NCBI GenBank assembly: GCA_965223355.1
Contig: CBDCWE010000003.1
Location: 3,410,001-3,474,000 of the forward strand
DNA from: Tectiglobus sp965223355
GTDB lineage: Bacteria; Pseudomonadota; Alphaproteobacteria; Rhizobiales; Hyphomicrobiaceae
Direction: 5' to 3'
Length of the DNA stretch: 64,000 bases
Shown: positions 53,194-62,138 of the stretch, one piece after another
Layout: the number at the start of each line of letters is the position of its first letter
Position numbering within the stretch: the stretch's first letter is position 1
The notes under the pieces: generated by a model
What the model was told of the DNA's origin: nothing
Seen by the model: the letters and a program-made list of their open reading frames with translations, nothing else
The model's database searches: none
Program-made: the position numbers and the translations under genes

Positions 53194-53796
53194 TTATCGG
53201 CTTTTTATCTGCTCCAGGCGCTGGCGCACTTGCGGCAGGGTATCCGTCCCCCAAAACAGCTCACCTTCTAAAACGAAACTCGGAACGCCGAACACACCAT
53301 GCTCGTCCTCGGCCCGCTGGTTGACGGCGGCCAGTTCCCGCGGACCATCCGGCAGGCGGTGATCATAGGCTGCAACATCACCACCGCTCTCACCCAACAC
53401 GATGCGGACCTGATCGCCATCATCCGGGTCAAGTTCGCGCCTGAAGACCCGTTCGAACACGGCATCGTGGAAGCCGCGAAACACGCCGTCGTCCTTGGCC
53501 TGCAGCAGTCCGACATGAGCCGGCGTCGGATCGAAGATGCGCTTTGTACCGCGAATGGTGAGGCCCTGTTCGGCGCCAACGCGGCGCACGTTCATGTACA
53601 TGTATTTGATTTTGCGAAACTCGCGTGCGCTGCGCCCGTCGGCTGGTCCGAACACCTCTTGCAAAGGCGTTGTGTAGGGCAACCAGTCAAGTGTCACGCC
53701 GAAGTCAGCCTCCCACCGGTAGGCCTCAGCCTTGGCAACGAAGGTGTAGGGACTTCGAACGTCGGTGTAAGCCGTGATGATCAAGCCCATTGTCAA
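53194..53796 (-). CDS. DsbA-family 2-hydroxychromene-2-carboxylate isomerase-like protein
   Basis: A 200-residue thioredoxin-fold protein. The start MGLIITAYTDVRSPYTFVAK has the Ser-Pro-Tyr signature of GST-kappa/HCCA isomerases (Ser near residue 15) in place of the DsbA CxxC. Later segments are FHDAVFERVFRRELDPDDGD and EHGVFGVPSFVLEGELFWGT (the conserved GVPSF cis-Pro loop). These enzymes act in naphthalene-type aromatic degradation with glutathione, but no other pathway gene is close. The C-terminus is encoded within a tandem repeat. Confidence 0.82.
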   Translation of the reverse strand: MTMGLIITAYTDVRSPYTFVAKAEAYRWEADFGVTLDWLPYTTPLQEVFGPADGRSAREFRKIKYMYMNVRRVGAEQGLTIRGTKRIFDPTPAHVGLLQAKDDGVFRGFHDAVFERVFRRELDPDDGDQVRIVLGESGGDVAAYDHRLPDGPRELAAVNQRAEDEHGVFGVPSFVLEGELFWGTDTLPQVRQRLEQIKSR

Positions 53797-53843
53797 GCTT
53801 CCCTGGATCCGGATCTGTTGTGCGTCGTGATCTATATCAGATC

Positions 53844-54110
53844 CTATTCGCGCCGCCGCACCAATCCCATCGGCATGGTCGAGATCCGCGTCATTTCCGC
53901 GCTTTCGAACGGCTCGGGCTGTGCCGGAAACTCGGGCAACATATCGGTTGCATCATCGCCCCGGAACACCTGTCCGTCGCAACCGAATGTCGGCACGCCG
54001 AACACGCCGGCGGCAATTGCCTCGTCGGTGTTGTGGTTCAACCGCGCTTTGTCATCGTCGGCTGCAATGCGCTCGGCATTATCGGCGATGGCGAGATACC
54101 AGCCCGCTGC
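53844..54110 (-). pseudogene. Truncated HCCA-isomerase-like gene (3' part)
   Basis: The C-terminal ~85 residues of a second isomerase: YLAIADNAERIAADDDKARL, then AAGVFGVPTFGCDGQVFRGD ending VRRRE. The GVPTF loop matches the intact neighbour, but the N-terminal half with the Ser-Pro motif is missing. The reading frame is cut at a 12 bp inverted repeat, ATACCAGCCCGC (54096-54107). No start codon remains upstream in frame before the cut, other than an internal ATG. Confidence 0.75.
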
Positions 54111-54157
54111 CCCGCCCGGCCCTACGGGTGGGTCAATATTTGTGCGGGCTGGTATTA
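54096..54157. repeat. Inverted repeat shared with 44403-44427
   Basis: Arms ATACCAGCCCGC (54096-54107) and GCGGGCTGGTAT (54144-54155). The right arm lies in a 25 bp sequence (54133-54157) that recurs at 44403-44427 with two mismatches. The right arm ends in the TAA stop of the cyclase gene; the left arm truncates the isomerase remnant. Confidence 0.6.
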
Positions 54158-55882
54158 AGGCTGAGGTTCTGCCGCGCTCGGCTGCACGTGCGCTTTGTCC
54201 TCCGGGTGCCGCCGCGTTGTCGCTGCGGCCTCCGCGACCGCCAGCGGATAGGCGACCACCGGTTCGTTGCGCGAGACCATGTGGATCTCACGATGCTCGG
54301 TGGTCGGGATCGGCATGCCGGCAGCTTGCAGGGTGTCACGCGAGACCAGGCAGTCGGACAGGAACTCCTTGGTTGCATGCTCAAGCCGGCTTGCGATCGT
54401 CACCGTCTCGCCCAGCGCGGTCGCCATGTAGCCATGCTCCTCATCACCAATGCGTGCCATAACGACAAGGCCGGTGTGGATGCCGATTCCGATCCGCAAC
54501 GGTTGCGGCAGCGCCGAGGAAAATTCGCCGTTGAGCAACTCGGCCGACTTGAGCATGTCATGGGCGGCCGCAATCGCCGCCCTTGCACCGGATCTTCTGC
54601 CGGCCTGACCAAAGACCGCCATGATACCGTCGGTCAGGAACATTGTAACCCGGCCGCCGTGGCCCTCGATGGCCTGACGCATTTCCTCGACAAACCGGTT
54701 GAGCAAGACGACAAGGTCAAACGGCAGCTGGCTCTCGATCAGGCGGTCGAAGGCGCGCAGGTCGACAAAAAGAATGGTCGCGGACTGCTCGACCCCGGTC
54801 TTGAAGGCCTCATCATTCCAATCCAGCTGACCGCCGTTGACGTCGACCGGCAGCACGATTTGCAGCGATAGGTCGCGTCGCGGGCGAACCTGGCAGGCCA
54901 GGCGCACGCGCGCAGGCGCAGATATCCGTTTGAGCAGAGCGCGCTCCGCCGGGCCCGGCGGGTCGAGCGTTTCGATGCCCTTGTGAATGAGGACCCGGCA
55001 GGTCGAGCAACGCCCGCGCCCGCCACACACAGACGGATGCGGAATACCCTTGCTGCGGCTTGCTTCCAGGATCGTCAACCCGCGCGCCATCGTCAACTCG
55101 CCGTGCCCGGTATAACGCAACAGCACGCGACCGCCAACGCGCCGATATAGCTCCAGTCCGATAATCAACGACACGATCAGGCAGGCGCCTGCGATGATCG
55201 CCAGATTTGCATTGCGAACCGTGGCCAAGAACAACGCGCGCTGGTCCGGCGACCACAGATATGGGGCGCTGTCGAACTCCGCCACCTGGCGCCCGGCCGC
55301 AACGAAACCGGCGATTGCCAGCAGCGGAATAATGAAAGCCAGCACCAGGCCCGCATCCCGCAGCGGCAAATACCAGGGCCGCGATCGCCACAGAAAGTGC
55401 AGGCCGATGACACCGTGCGCCCACACCACCACCAACAACGCGATCTGATCGAACGCCTTGCCCGGCCACAGGTTCAACAGCGTCGGAATGTAACTGTCGT
55501 CGACACCGCCGAATTCGGCGACAAACCGCGTCCCGATCAAATGCTGATAGATGAGCACCGGGATCAGCAGCCCGAGCGCGATCTGCACGGCCTCGGTCAG
55601 CGGCATGCGCCAGGTGCGACGCTGCACGATACGTTTGACGGCAAGAACGAAGTGAATGATGGCGGCGCCATAGAGCAGGATGGAGCCCGGCCACGAACGC
55701 CAGATCGCAACGCGCCAGACCTGTACCGACTGCATCGCATCAACGCCGAGGATGCCGATTGCATGGTTGAGCAGGTGGGTTGTCACGAACACCATAAGCA
55801 CGATGCCGGCCCACAGGCGCATCGAGCGCTCCCAGGCAATGCCACCGCCAACCGCCACCTCCTTCGACTGCGTGCCTGCCAT
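54155..55882 (-). CDS. Membrane [2Fe-2S] ferredoxin-class III adenylate/guanylate cyclase
   Basis: A 575-residue inner-membrane protein. Six probable helices in residues ~20-250 carry several histidines (H36, H40, H77, H114, H156, H162) as in diheme succinate-dehydrogenase-like anchors of CyaC-type cyclases. A plant-type [2Fe-2S] domain follows: SVCGGRGRCSTCRV (C286, C292, C295) and RLACQ (C330). The class III cyclase domain (365-550) has both metal aspartates (D374 in FVDLRAFDRL, D418 in FLTDGIMAVFG) and the Arg of ASRLEH (498). The usual Asn two positions before that region reads Thr (ETVTIASRLE). Predicted to sense redox state and make cAMP or cGMP. Confidence 0.85.
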   Translation of the reverse strand: MAGTQSKEVAVGGGIAWERSMRLWAGIVLMVFVTTHLLNHAIGILGVDAMQSVQVWRVAIWRSWPGSILLYGAAIIHFVLAVKRIVQRRTWRMPLTEAVQIALGLLIPVLIYQHLIGTRFVAEFGGVDDSYIPTLLNLWPGKAFDQIALLVVVWAHGVIGLHFLWRSRPWYLPLRDAGLVLAFIIPLLAIAGFVAAGRQVAEFDSAPYLWSPDQRALFLATVRNANLAIIAGACLIVSLIIGLELYRRVGGRVLLRYTGHGELTMARGLTILEASRSKGIPHPSVCGGRGRCSTCRVLIHKGIETLDPPGPAERALLKRISAPARVRLACQVRPRRDLSLQIVLPVDVNGGQLDWNDEAFKTGVEQSATILFVDLRAFDRLIESQLPFDLVVLLNRFVEEMRQAIEGHGGRVTMFLTDGIMAVFGQAGRRSGARAAIAAAHDMLKSAELLNGEFSSALPQPLRIGIGIHTGLVVMARIGDEEHGYMATALGETVTIASRLEHATKEFLSDCLVSRDTLQAAGMPIPTTEHREIHMVSRNEPVVAYPLAVAEAAATTRRHPEDKAHVQPSAAEPQP

Positions 55883-55888
55883 GCCAGC

Positions 55889-56335
55889 TTATGCCTCTGC
55901 TCGTTCCGCGAACTGCTGGTTCATGATTTCGAGCCGGCGGGCCAGTTCTTTGGCAATGGCAAGGGAAAGCTGCGGCACGTCGCGCGCCACTTCATTGAAG
56001 GTCAGGCGGTCGAGCTGCAAAACGGTCACCGGCGACGCCGCCTCAATCGTGGCATTGCGCTTCTGATCGCAAAGAACGCCGGTCTCACCGAACATGTTGC
56101 CCTCGCCGATCTGTGCCAGTCGCACACGACCGCCGGGCGCTTCCTTGACCACGTCAACAGTGCCTTCGAGTATAACGTAAAGCGCTTCGGACGGATCGCC
56201 TTCCTTGAAGATGATGTCACCGGCCTCGTAGTTCATGCGTTCGCCGGAAAGTGCAAACAGCTTGAGCTTGGCGATGTCGACATCGTGAAACATCGGGATC
56301 TTTTGAAGTGCGGCGCACTCTGCTTGGATACTCAT
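55889..56335 (-). CDS. Cyclic-nucleotide-binding domain protein
   Basis: A 148-residue stand-alone CNB fold with no DNA-binding part. FALSGERMNYEAGDIIFKEG, EALYVILEGTVDVVKE and the phosphate-binding cassette IGEGNMFGETGVLCDQKRNA (Glu and Arg positions of the cassette: FGETG, then KRNA in place of the usual R-A/S) are visible. It ends with an amphipathic helix (AKELARRLEIMNQQFAERA). Located 6 bp from the cyclase gene and 15 bp from the ABC gene, so the natural assumption is that it binds the product of that cyclase. Confidence 0.9.
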   Translation of the reverse strand: MSIQAECAALQKIPMFHDVDIAKLKLFALSGERMNYEAGDIIFKEGDPSEALYVILEGTVDVVKEAPGGRVRLAQIGEGNMFGETGVLCDQKRNATIEAASPVTVLQLDRLTFNEVARDVPQLSLAIAKELARRLEIMNQQFAERAEA

Positions 56336-56350
56336 GGTCTTGCCTTCTGC

Positions 56351-59062
56351 CTATTCCCCGGTTTCCAGAACTTCGTTTGTGTCGGCGGCCGCAACCGTCG
56401 AGCGCCGACTTTGTGATACCCCATAGTCCGATACGCGAACACCATCGAAGACGATGACGCGATCGAAACCTTCTGCCGCATCGCGATCCGTGAAGGCCAT
56501 GATCAGGGTCTTGGCCTGCATGGCTTTGCGCAGATTTGCAACGATCGCGGTTGTTTCGGCGGCAGAAAAGTCAGACAAGCCGCCGTCGACAACCAGGATA
56601 TCGGGCCGGCGCACCAGACACCTGGCGAGATTGACCGCCACGCGCTGTGGTGCAAACAGCAGCTTGCCACCCGGCCCGACGTCATAGTCGAGCCCCAGCC
56701 GGTACACGGTTTCGATGAGACCCAGCTCGGTCATCGTCGTTTTCAGAACCTCGGCCACTTTTTGTTCCGAGTTGGCAACCCCATAGGTGACCCGGCCGAA
56801 CAGCAGATTATCGCGCACCGCGGCTGCATGGATGTAGCGGTCGGGTGAATAAAACTCGATCTCGTCGGTATAATCTTGCGGCAGGTAGCGCATAAAGCTA
56901 CCGCGTGCTCTGAGAACGCGCTGCTCGAGGGCAGGATCGACCAGACTGAGACGGTGACGTGGTTCGCTGTAGCCCAGGGCCAGCCCGATCAGCCGGTCAA
57001 AATCCGATCGCGACATCCGCGTCGACGCGTCTCGGGCGTGAACTTTCTCGATAATCTCGGCAAAGTCGTCGAGTTCGCCCGACTGCATTAGCGCGTAGCG
57101 TTCGAACAGCGGATGGCCGGGCGGCAGGCCGGCAAAGGTTTCGATTGTGGTCTCGGCAATGTTGCGGCCGATTTCGGCGAGCGGGGCCTCGAGCCCTTCA
57201 GCGCCGATAATCGCGCGGAAGAAGCGGTCGGACGCCAGCCCGCGCGATGACAGGCGCTGACCACCGGCAATCCCAAACACCAGGTTCTCGCCGAGCGTCG
57301 CATTGCGGTTGAAATGGTCCGGATCAAACGGTTCGATCACGTTCAGCAGGTTTTGCGCGTCGAGGTTCTCCCGGATTACCTGGCGTGCATCGACGAACCG
57401 CTGCAGGATGTCCGCATCGGTCGACTTCGGCAGTTTTCCGAGCAGTCCGAAACTGTAGATCTCGCTTTCGAGGCCGGTGGTTTTGAGCGCCGCAAGAACG
57501 GTGCGGTCGAGCTCCTCGCCATCCTTGGCACCGGCTGCGGCATAATCCAGCCAGTCCGCATCTGCGGTCACCGGCGGGTTGCCGCTGCGCTCGGCCTCTT
57601 GAATGTCGAGGCGTTCGGCGGCCGAGAGACCCGCGGCCGGTTGCGGTCTTTTTCGCTGCAATGAAAAGATCACATTATCGCGCAACGGGCCCGGGAACAG
57701 GATCGGTTCCGCCGTCGCGTAGGCCACAATCTCACTCGCGGCAATATTGTTCATCGAGACGAAGTCGTGCTCCCCGATCCGCAATCGGCCTTCGAAGTCG
57801 GTGACCTGCCGGCCGAGCAGTCGCATGACGACCTCTCGTCCGCTCCCCGGAGGGCCGACGATGGCAACGTGCGCAGGCCGGTCGATGACGGTCGTCAACG
57901 TATCGAGGATCGGACTGCCACGCTGATCGACAACACGCAGACCATCAAACCGGATCGGATCATTGGGCGCGATCTTGAGGTCCTCATCATCGCCTTCCGG
58001 CAACAGCTTGTCGGCACCGAACTGCGAAATGACCTGCTGGTACTTGATCGTGACATCAGCGCGTCGCTGATCCCAGTCGATCAGCTCTTTCACCGGCGGC
58101 GGCAGGTCTTTGTAGGCGGCGATCACCGCCACCAGCTGGCCGATGTCCAAAGAACCTGTCAGCGCGAAATAGCCGCCGATCGCATAGAAGAAGAATGGCG
58201 TGATTTGAGAAAGCAACGTGTTGAGATACTTGACCGCGTACTTGCGCTTGTAGAGCGCCACCCGGATTTTAAAGAGATGGGACAGGCGGCCGCTGACCTC
58301 GGCCTCGGAATAGGGCGCCGTGCCGTGACCGTAAATGAGCGGCGCTCCGTCGACCATCTCGCCAATGCGTCCGGACAACTGCCGGGCGGCAAGCTGGCGC
58401 TGACGCGCATACTCGAGCTGTTTTCTGCGCAGTATCGGAATGACGAACGCCTGCACCAAGACGATCGACATTGCCACCAGACCGAGCCAGAAGCTCTGCA
58501 CCATGATGAAGATCAGCGCGGTGAGGGCCTGCGTGCCGAGAAACACCGGCCACACGAACGCATCGCCAATGAAGCCGCCGATCGGCTCGACTTCATTGTT
58601 GATCATGGTTGCCGCTTCGGCCGGCTTGACCTGGCGGATGTCCTCCGGCCGGAACCGCATCATCCGCGAAAACAGATCGAAGCGCAGGCGCCGCAGCATG
58701 CGTTCCGCGAGAATGCCCTTGTCGATGTTGATCTTGTATTTGAAAAGACCGTTGATCAGCACGAACGTCAGGAACAGAAAACTGAGCGCCAACAGATAGC
58801 CGATCTGGTCGAAGTCGTAACCGTCAAAGAAGGTCACGGTGCCGCCGCCGAGGACGTCCGGCAGCCCGAACGAGATCTCAAATAGATTCGCGGTCGTGCG
58901 CCCGTCGGAAAAGGCATCACCCTGCAAAGCCTCATTGACGATCCGCTTCGGCACATCGAGCGATAGCCAGTAGAACGGCAAGGCCGAGACAATCAGGATC
59001 AAAATGGCGATCTGCTCATTTTTTGAATGTTGCCAGATATAGCGAAAGAGGTTCGGGTTCAA
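56351..59062 (-). CDS. ABC-transporter-like protein with degenerate ATPase domain
   Basis: A 903-residue protein, much longer than a ~600-residue half-transporter. Six ABC-exporter-type helices occupy residues 18-320, with an unusual 50-residue loop after the first. The nucleotide-binding region is altered at each key site: Walker A reads VGPPGSGREVVMR (403-413, no GKS/T), Walker B ends ILVVDGGLS (Glu absent, 822-830), the LSGGQ signature is replaced around GGKLLFAPQRVAVN (798-811), and the switch His is AFTDRD. Three N-(V/L)-(I/V/L)-F segments (463-466, 593-596, 752-755) suggest repeated or inserted half-domains. Probably non-hydrolysing. Confidence 0.85.
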   Translation of the reverse strand: MNPNLFRYIWQHSKNEQIAILILIVSALPFYWLSLDVPKRIVNEALQGDAFSDGRTTANLFEISFGLPDVLGGGTVTFFDGYDFDQIGYLLALSFLFLTFVLINGLFKYKINIDKGILAERMLRRLRFDLFSRMMRFRPEDIRQVKPAEAATMINNEVEPIGGFIGDAFVWPVFLGTQALTALIFIMVQSFWLGLVAMSIVLVQAFVIPILRRKQLEYARQRQLAARQLSGRIGEMVDGAPLIYGHGTAPYSEAEVSGRLSHLFKIRVALYKRKYAVKYLNTLLSQITPFFFYAIGGYFALTGSLDIGQLVAVIAAYKDLPPPVKELIDWDQRRADVTIKYQQVISQFGADKLLPEGDDEDLKIAPNDPIRFDGLRVVDQRGSPILDTLTTVIDRPAHVAIVGPPGSGREVVMRLLGRQVTDFEGRLRIGEHDFVSMNNIAASEIVAYATAEPILFPGPLRDNVIFSLQRKRPQPAAGLSAAERLDIQEAERSGNPPVTADADWLDYAAAGAKDGEELDRTVLAALKTTGLESEIYSFGLLGKLPKSTDADILQRFVDARQVIRENLDAQNLLNVIEPFDPDHFNRNATLGENLVFGIAGGQRLSSRGLASDRFFRAIIGAEGLEAPLAEIGRNIAETTIETFAGLPPGHPLFERYALMQSGELDDFAEIIEKVHARDASTRMSRSDFDRLIGLALGYSEPRHRLSLVDPALEQRVLRARGSFMRYLPQDYTDEIEFYSPDRYIHAAAVRDNLLFGRVTYGVANSEQKVAEVLKTTMTELGLIETVYRLGLDYDVGPGGKLLFAPQRVAVNLARCLVRRPDILVVDGGLSDFSAAETTAIVANLRKAMQAKTLIMAFTDRDAAEGFDRVIVFDGVRVSDYGVSQSRRSTVAAADTNEVLETGE

Positions 59063-59380
59063 ACGATTGGTATCCCTGCTAAGATCATCACAATAACCGT
59101 GTGCAATCGGCGGGCGGGCCGACGACGAACCAGCGCGCCGATCATATCGTCTGTCATGGCGAACGCGAAGCGGCGTTGGTATGTTTTTGACCGTGCCAGG
59201 GTAAGGTTGATGAGCGATTTATGATCACAAGTATATGAACACCGTGCGCACCGGCCGATTGACACCGGCCGAGGCGATCCAGACCGCGCCGACAACAGCG
59301 CGGCACCGTTGTTTGCGTTGCCGACACCGTATAACTGCGGAATAACTGCGGACCGTATAACTGCGGGATGAGTGCAGGCC
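59063..59380. other. Divergent promoter region with direct repeats
   Basis: 318 bp between the divergent ABC and glycosyltransferase genes. CCGTATAACTGCGG occurs at 59327 and 59353 with a third partial ATAACTGCGGA at 59342 between. These lie 15-55 bp before the glycosyltransferase start and could be regulator sites. No gene is seen. Confidence 0.5.
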
Positions 59381-60493
59381 ATGAGAATTGCCTTTTACGC
59401 GCCATTGAAATCACCGCGACATCCGGCGCCTTCCGGCGATCGGTTAATGGCGCAGCAACTCATGGCGGCGCTGACCGCCGGCGGCAGCGATGTGCGTCTT
59501 GCCAGTGAACTGCGCACCTTTGCGCGCCAGCCCTCGCGTTCATTGCTCGCACACTTGAAATCAGCGGCGCATGCCGCCGCCGCCGACTTGACGGCCGCCT
59601 GGCAGGCCGAAGGCTGGCAGCCCGACATCTGGTTTTCCTATCACCCCTATTACAAATCTCCGGACTGGATCGGGCCGGAGGTTGCAGGCCGCTTTGGTTG
59701 TCCTTTGGTCACGGCAGAGGCCTCCTATTCGGCGCGCCGCGCATCGGGTCCGTGGTCGGCTTGGTCGCGCGAAAACCTCGCCTGCCTGCAAGCTGCATCC
59801 TGCCATTTCACGATGACGACACGCGATCTGCGCGGTCTTCGCGCGATGCTGGGCCAGACGGCAAAACTGGTGCAACTGCCGCCGTTCATCGACCCGGCAG
59901 GTTTTCGGCCCGCACCGCGACGAGACCGGCGCTCTGGCCCCGCCAGGTTGATAACCGTCGCGATGATGCGCGACGACGTCAAACGCGAGAGCTATCGCGA
60001 TCTGGCGCGCGCGCTCGAATTGCTCGGGCCGCTCGATTGGCGCTTGGGCGTTGTTGGTGACGGCGAGGCGCGGCCGTCGGTCGAGCAGGCCTTTCGGGGC
60101 CTGCCTGCCGCGCGCATCGACTGGCATGGCCGCTGTGAGCGCGGTCAAGTTGCCGATCTGTTGGCCAATGCCGATCTGTTTGTCTGGCCTGGCATCGACG
60201 AAGGTTACGGCCTTGCTTATTTGGAGGCACAGGCGAGCGGTTTGCCGGTTGTCGCATACGCCAGCGGCGGCGTCCCGGAGGTCGTCCGCGACGCTGATAC
60301 CGGCATCCTGGTGGCGGCGCGCGATGTCGCGGCATTGGCAGCCGCAATCCGCGACCTGCTTGGCGACCCCGAGCGCCGTTCGGTGATGGCCGCACGGGCG
60401 CGCCAGTTCGTCCTCGCCGAGCGCTCGAGCGAACAGGCCCGGCAAACGCTTGCGCAAACCATCGCCGAAATCGTCGGGCGGGCTGGCAATTGA
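59381..60493 (+). CDS. GT4-family glycosyltransferase
   Basis: A 370-residue GT-B glycosyltransferase from ATG 59381 (MRIAFYAPLKSPRHPAPSGD). The C-terminal nucleotide-sugar site is conserved: ARIDWHGRCERGQVADLLAN, ADLFVWPGIDEGYGLAYLEA (E-x7-E region) and SGLPVVAYASGGVPEVV. The N-terminal ~120 residues bind the acceptor. Cytoplasmic; substrate unknown. A GTG nine bases earlier is possible. Confidence 0.9.
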   Translation: MRIAFYAPLKSPRHPAPSGDRLMAQQLMAALTAGGSDVRLASELRTFARQPSRSLLAHLKSAAHAAAADLTAAWQAEGWQPDIWFSYHPYYKSPDWIGPEVAGRFGCPLVTAEASYSARRASGPWSAWSRENLACLQAASCHFTMTTRDLRGLRAMLGQTAKLVQLPPFIDPAGFRPAPRRDRRSGPARLITVAMMRDDVKRESYRDLARALELLGPLDWRLGVVGDGEARPSVEQAFRGLPAARIDWHGRCERGQVADLLANADLFVWPGIDEGYGLAYLEAQASGLPVVAYASGGVPEVVRDADTGILVAARDVAALAAAIRDLLGDPERRSVMAARARQFVLAERSSEQARQTLAQTIAEIVGRAGN

Positions 60494-60622
60494 GGCGCGC
60501 GGCAAACCGGCCGTCATCGATCACCTCCCTGATCCCTCCGGCCCTGTTCCTGGCCGCAGACAGCCTGCTAGTTTGGCGCCAATCACGCGAAAATGACGAA
60601 ACGGACTTCCCGGGAGGACGAC

Positions 60623-62125
60623 ATGAAGCCGGTGAGCGCGGCTGACTATAAGGTGGCGGTTGTAGGGGCGGGTGCCATGGGCCAGGGCATTGCCCAGGTC
60701 TCGGCACAGGGTGGCATGAAGACGCTGGTGTTTGATGCCCGTGAGGGCGGCGCCGAACAGGCGTTGTCGCAAATCGCCGCGCGCATTGAGCGGCTGGTCG
60801 AAAAGGGCCGCATTGGCGAGGACGATGCCGGCCGCGCCAAGGCCAACTTGCAGGCCGTCTCAAGCCTCAGCGATATTGGCGCTGCGGATGCTGTCGTCGA
60901 AGCCGTATTTGAGAACTACGAGGTCAAGGCCGATCTCTTCAAGCAAATCGAAGCCGCGGTGTCGCCGGACTGCCTGATCGCATCCAACACCTCCTCGATA
61001 CCGATTTCATCGATCGCCAAGAACTGTGACAAGCGCGACCGTGTGGCCGGTCTGCATTTTTTCAATCCGGTCCCTTTGATGAAGCTCGTCGAGGTCATTC
61101 GCGCGGCCGAAACGTCGGATGCAACGGTCGCGGCATTGAACGAACTCGGCAAGCGCATGACGCGCGTGCCCGTGACCGTTGCCGATATGCCGGGCTTTCT
61201 GGTCAATATGGGCGGGCGGGCGTTCTCATCTGAGGGCCTGAGGATAGCGCACGAATCGGTCGCGACGCCGGCCCAGATCGACGCCATCATGCGCGACTGC
61301 CGTCATTTCCGCATGGGTCCGTTCGAGTTGATGGACCTGACCGGCATCGACGTAAACTTTCCAGCCAGCCTGATCATCTACAACGGCTACATGCAGGACC
61401 CGCGCATCAAGACGGCACCAAATCACGAGGCGAAATACAATTCCGGTCAATGGGGCCGCAAGACCGGCGCCGGTTGGTACACGTATGCAGATGGCAAGAT
61501 GAACGCGCCGTCTGCGGATCATGTGACCTCTGCCGCGCCGGCGGTGCGGGTGTCGCTCGCCGAACCGGATGAGCAACTGGCCGGCCTATGCGAGGAGCTG
61601 GGCCTCACCGTCGCAGACGATGATGGCGCCGGCCCGATCCTGGCGGCACCGTTCGGTGATGATGCAACGCACACAGCGCTCCGAACCGGCGTCGACTTCA
61701 AGCGCCTCGTTTGTGTCGATCTATCCTGTGACACCTCCAAGCGGCTGACGATCATGACCGCGCCGGGTGCCGATGCCACCGTGCGCGACGGCGTTGGCGC
61801 TGCCATCATCGCCAGCGGCCGGTCGGTCAGCGCGATCAACGATAGTCCCGGTTTCGTTGCCCAACGCATGGCCGCCATGATCGCCAACCTCGGCTGCTAC
61901 ATGGCCGAAGTGAGCCTGGCGAGCCCGGCCGACATCGACCTTGCCATGAAGCTGGGCCTCAACTATCCGCTCGGCCCGCTCGAGTTGGCGGACGACCTTG
62001 GCCCGCAGCGCTGCCTCGCCATTCTCGAGCGCCTCCACGACATCACCGGCGAAGACCGCTACCGCCCGACCATGTGGTTGAAGCGCCGCGCCGCTCTTGA
62101 TCTGCCCATCCATACGACCAATTGA
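60623..62125 (+). CDS. 3-hydroxyacyl-CoA dehydrogenase (PaaH-like)
   Basis: A 500-residue NAD-dependent dehydrogenase from ATG 60623, with GGGAGGA upstream. Rossmann motif VAVVGAGAMGQGIAQVSAQG, catalytic region GLHFFNPVPLMKLVEVIRAA (His/Glu), and two C-terminal 3HCDH domains: FRMGPFELMDLTGIDVNFPA and ...LNYPLGPLELADDLGPQRCL. Two-domain versions are typical of PaaH/PaaC-type enzymes in phenylacetate or other aromatic-acid CoA routes, though this one alone cannot say. The frame opens 10 codons earlier at 60593. Confidence 0.93.
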   Translation: MKPVSAADYKVAVVGAGAMGQGIAQVSAQGGMKTLVFDAREGGAEQALSQIAARIERLVEKGRIGEDDAGRAKANLQAVSSLSDIGAADAVVEAVFENYEVKADLFKQIEAAVSPDCLIASNTSSIPISSIAKNCDKRDRVAGLHFFNPVPLMKLVEVIRAAETSDATVAALNELGKRMTRVPVTVADMPGFLVNMGGRAFSSEGLRIAHESVATPAQIDAIMRDCRHFRMGPFELMDLTGIDVNFPASLIIYNGYMQDPRIKTAPNHEAKYNSGQWGRKTGAGWYTYADGKMNAPSADHVTSAAPAVRVSLAEPDEQLAGLCEELGLTVADDDGAGPILAAPFGDDATHTALRTGVDFKRLVCVDLSCDTSKRLTIMTAPGADATVRDGVGAAIIASGRSVSAINDSPGFVAQRMAAMIANLGCYMAEVSLASPADIDLAMKLGLNYPLGPLELADDLGPQRCLAILERLHDITGEDRYRPTMWLKRRAALDLPIHTTN

Positions 62126-62138
62126 GCGAGTTTCACGC

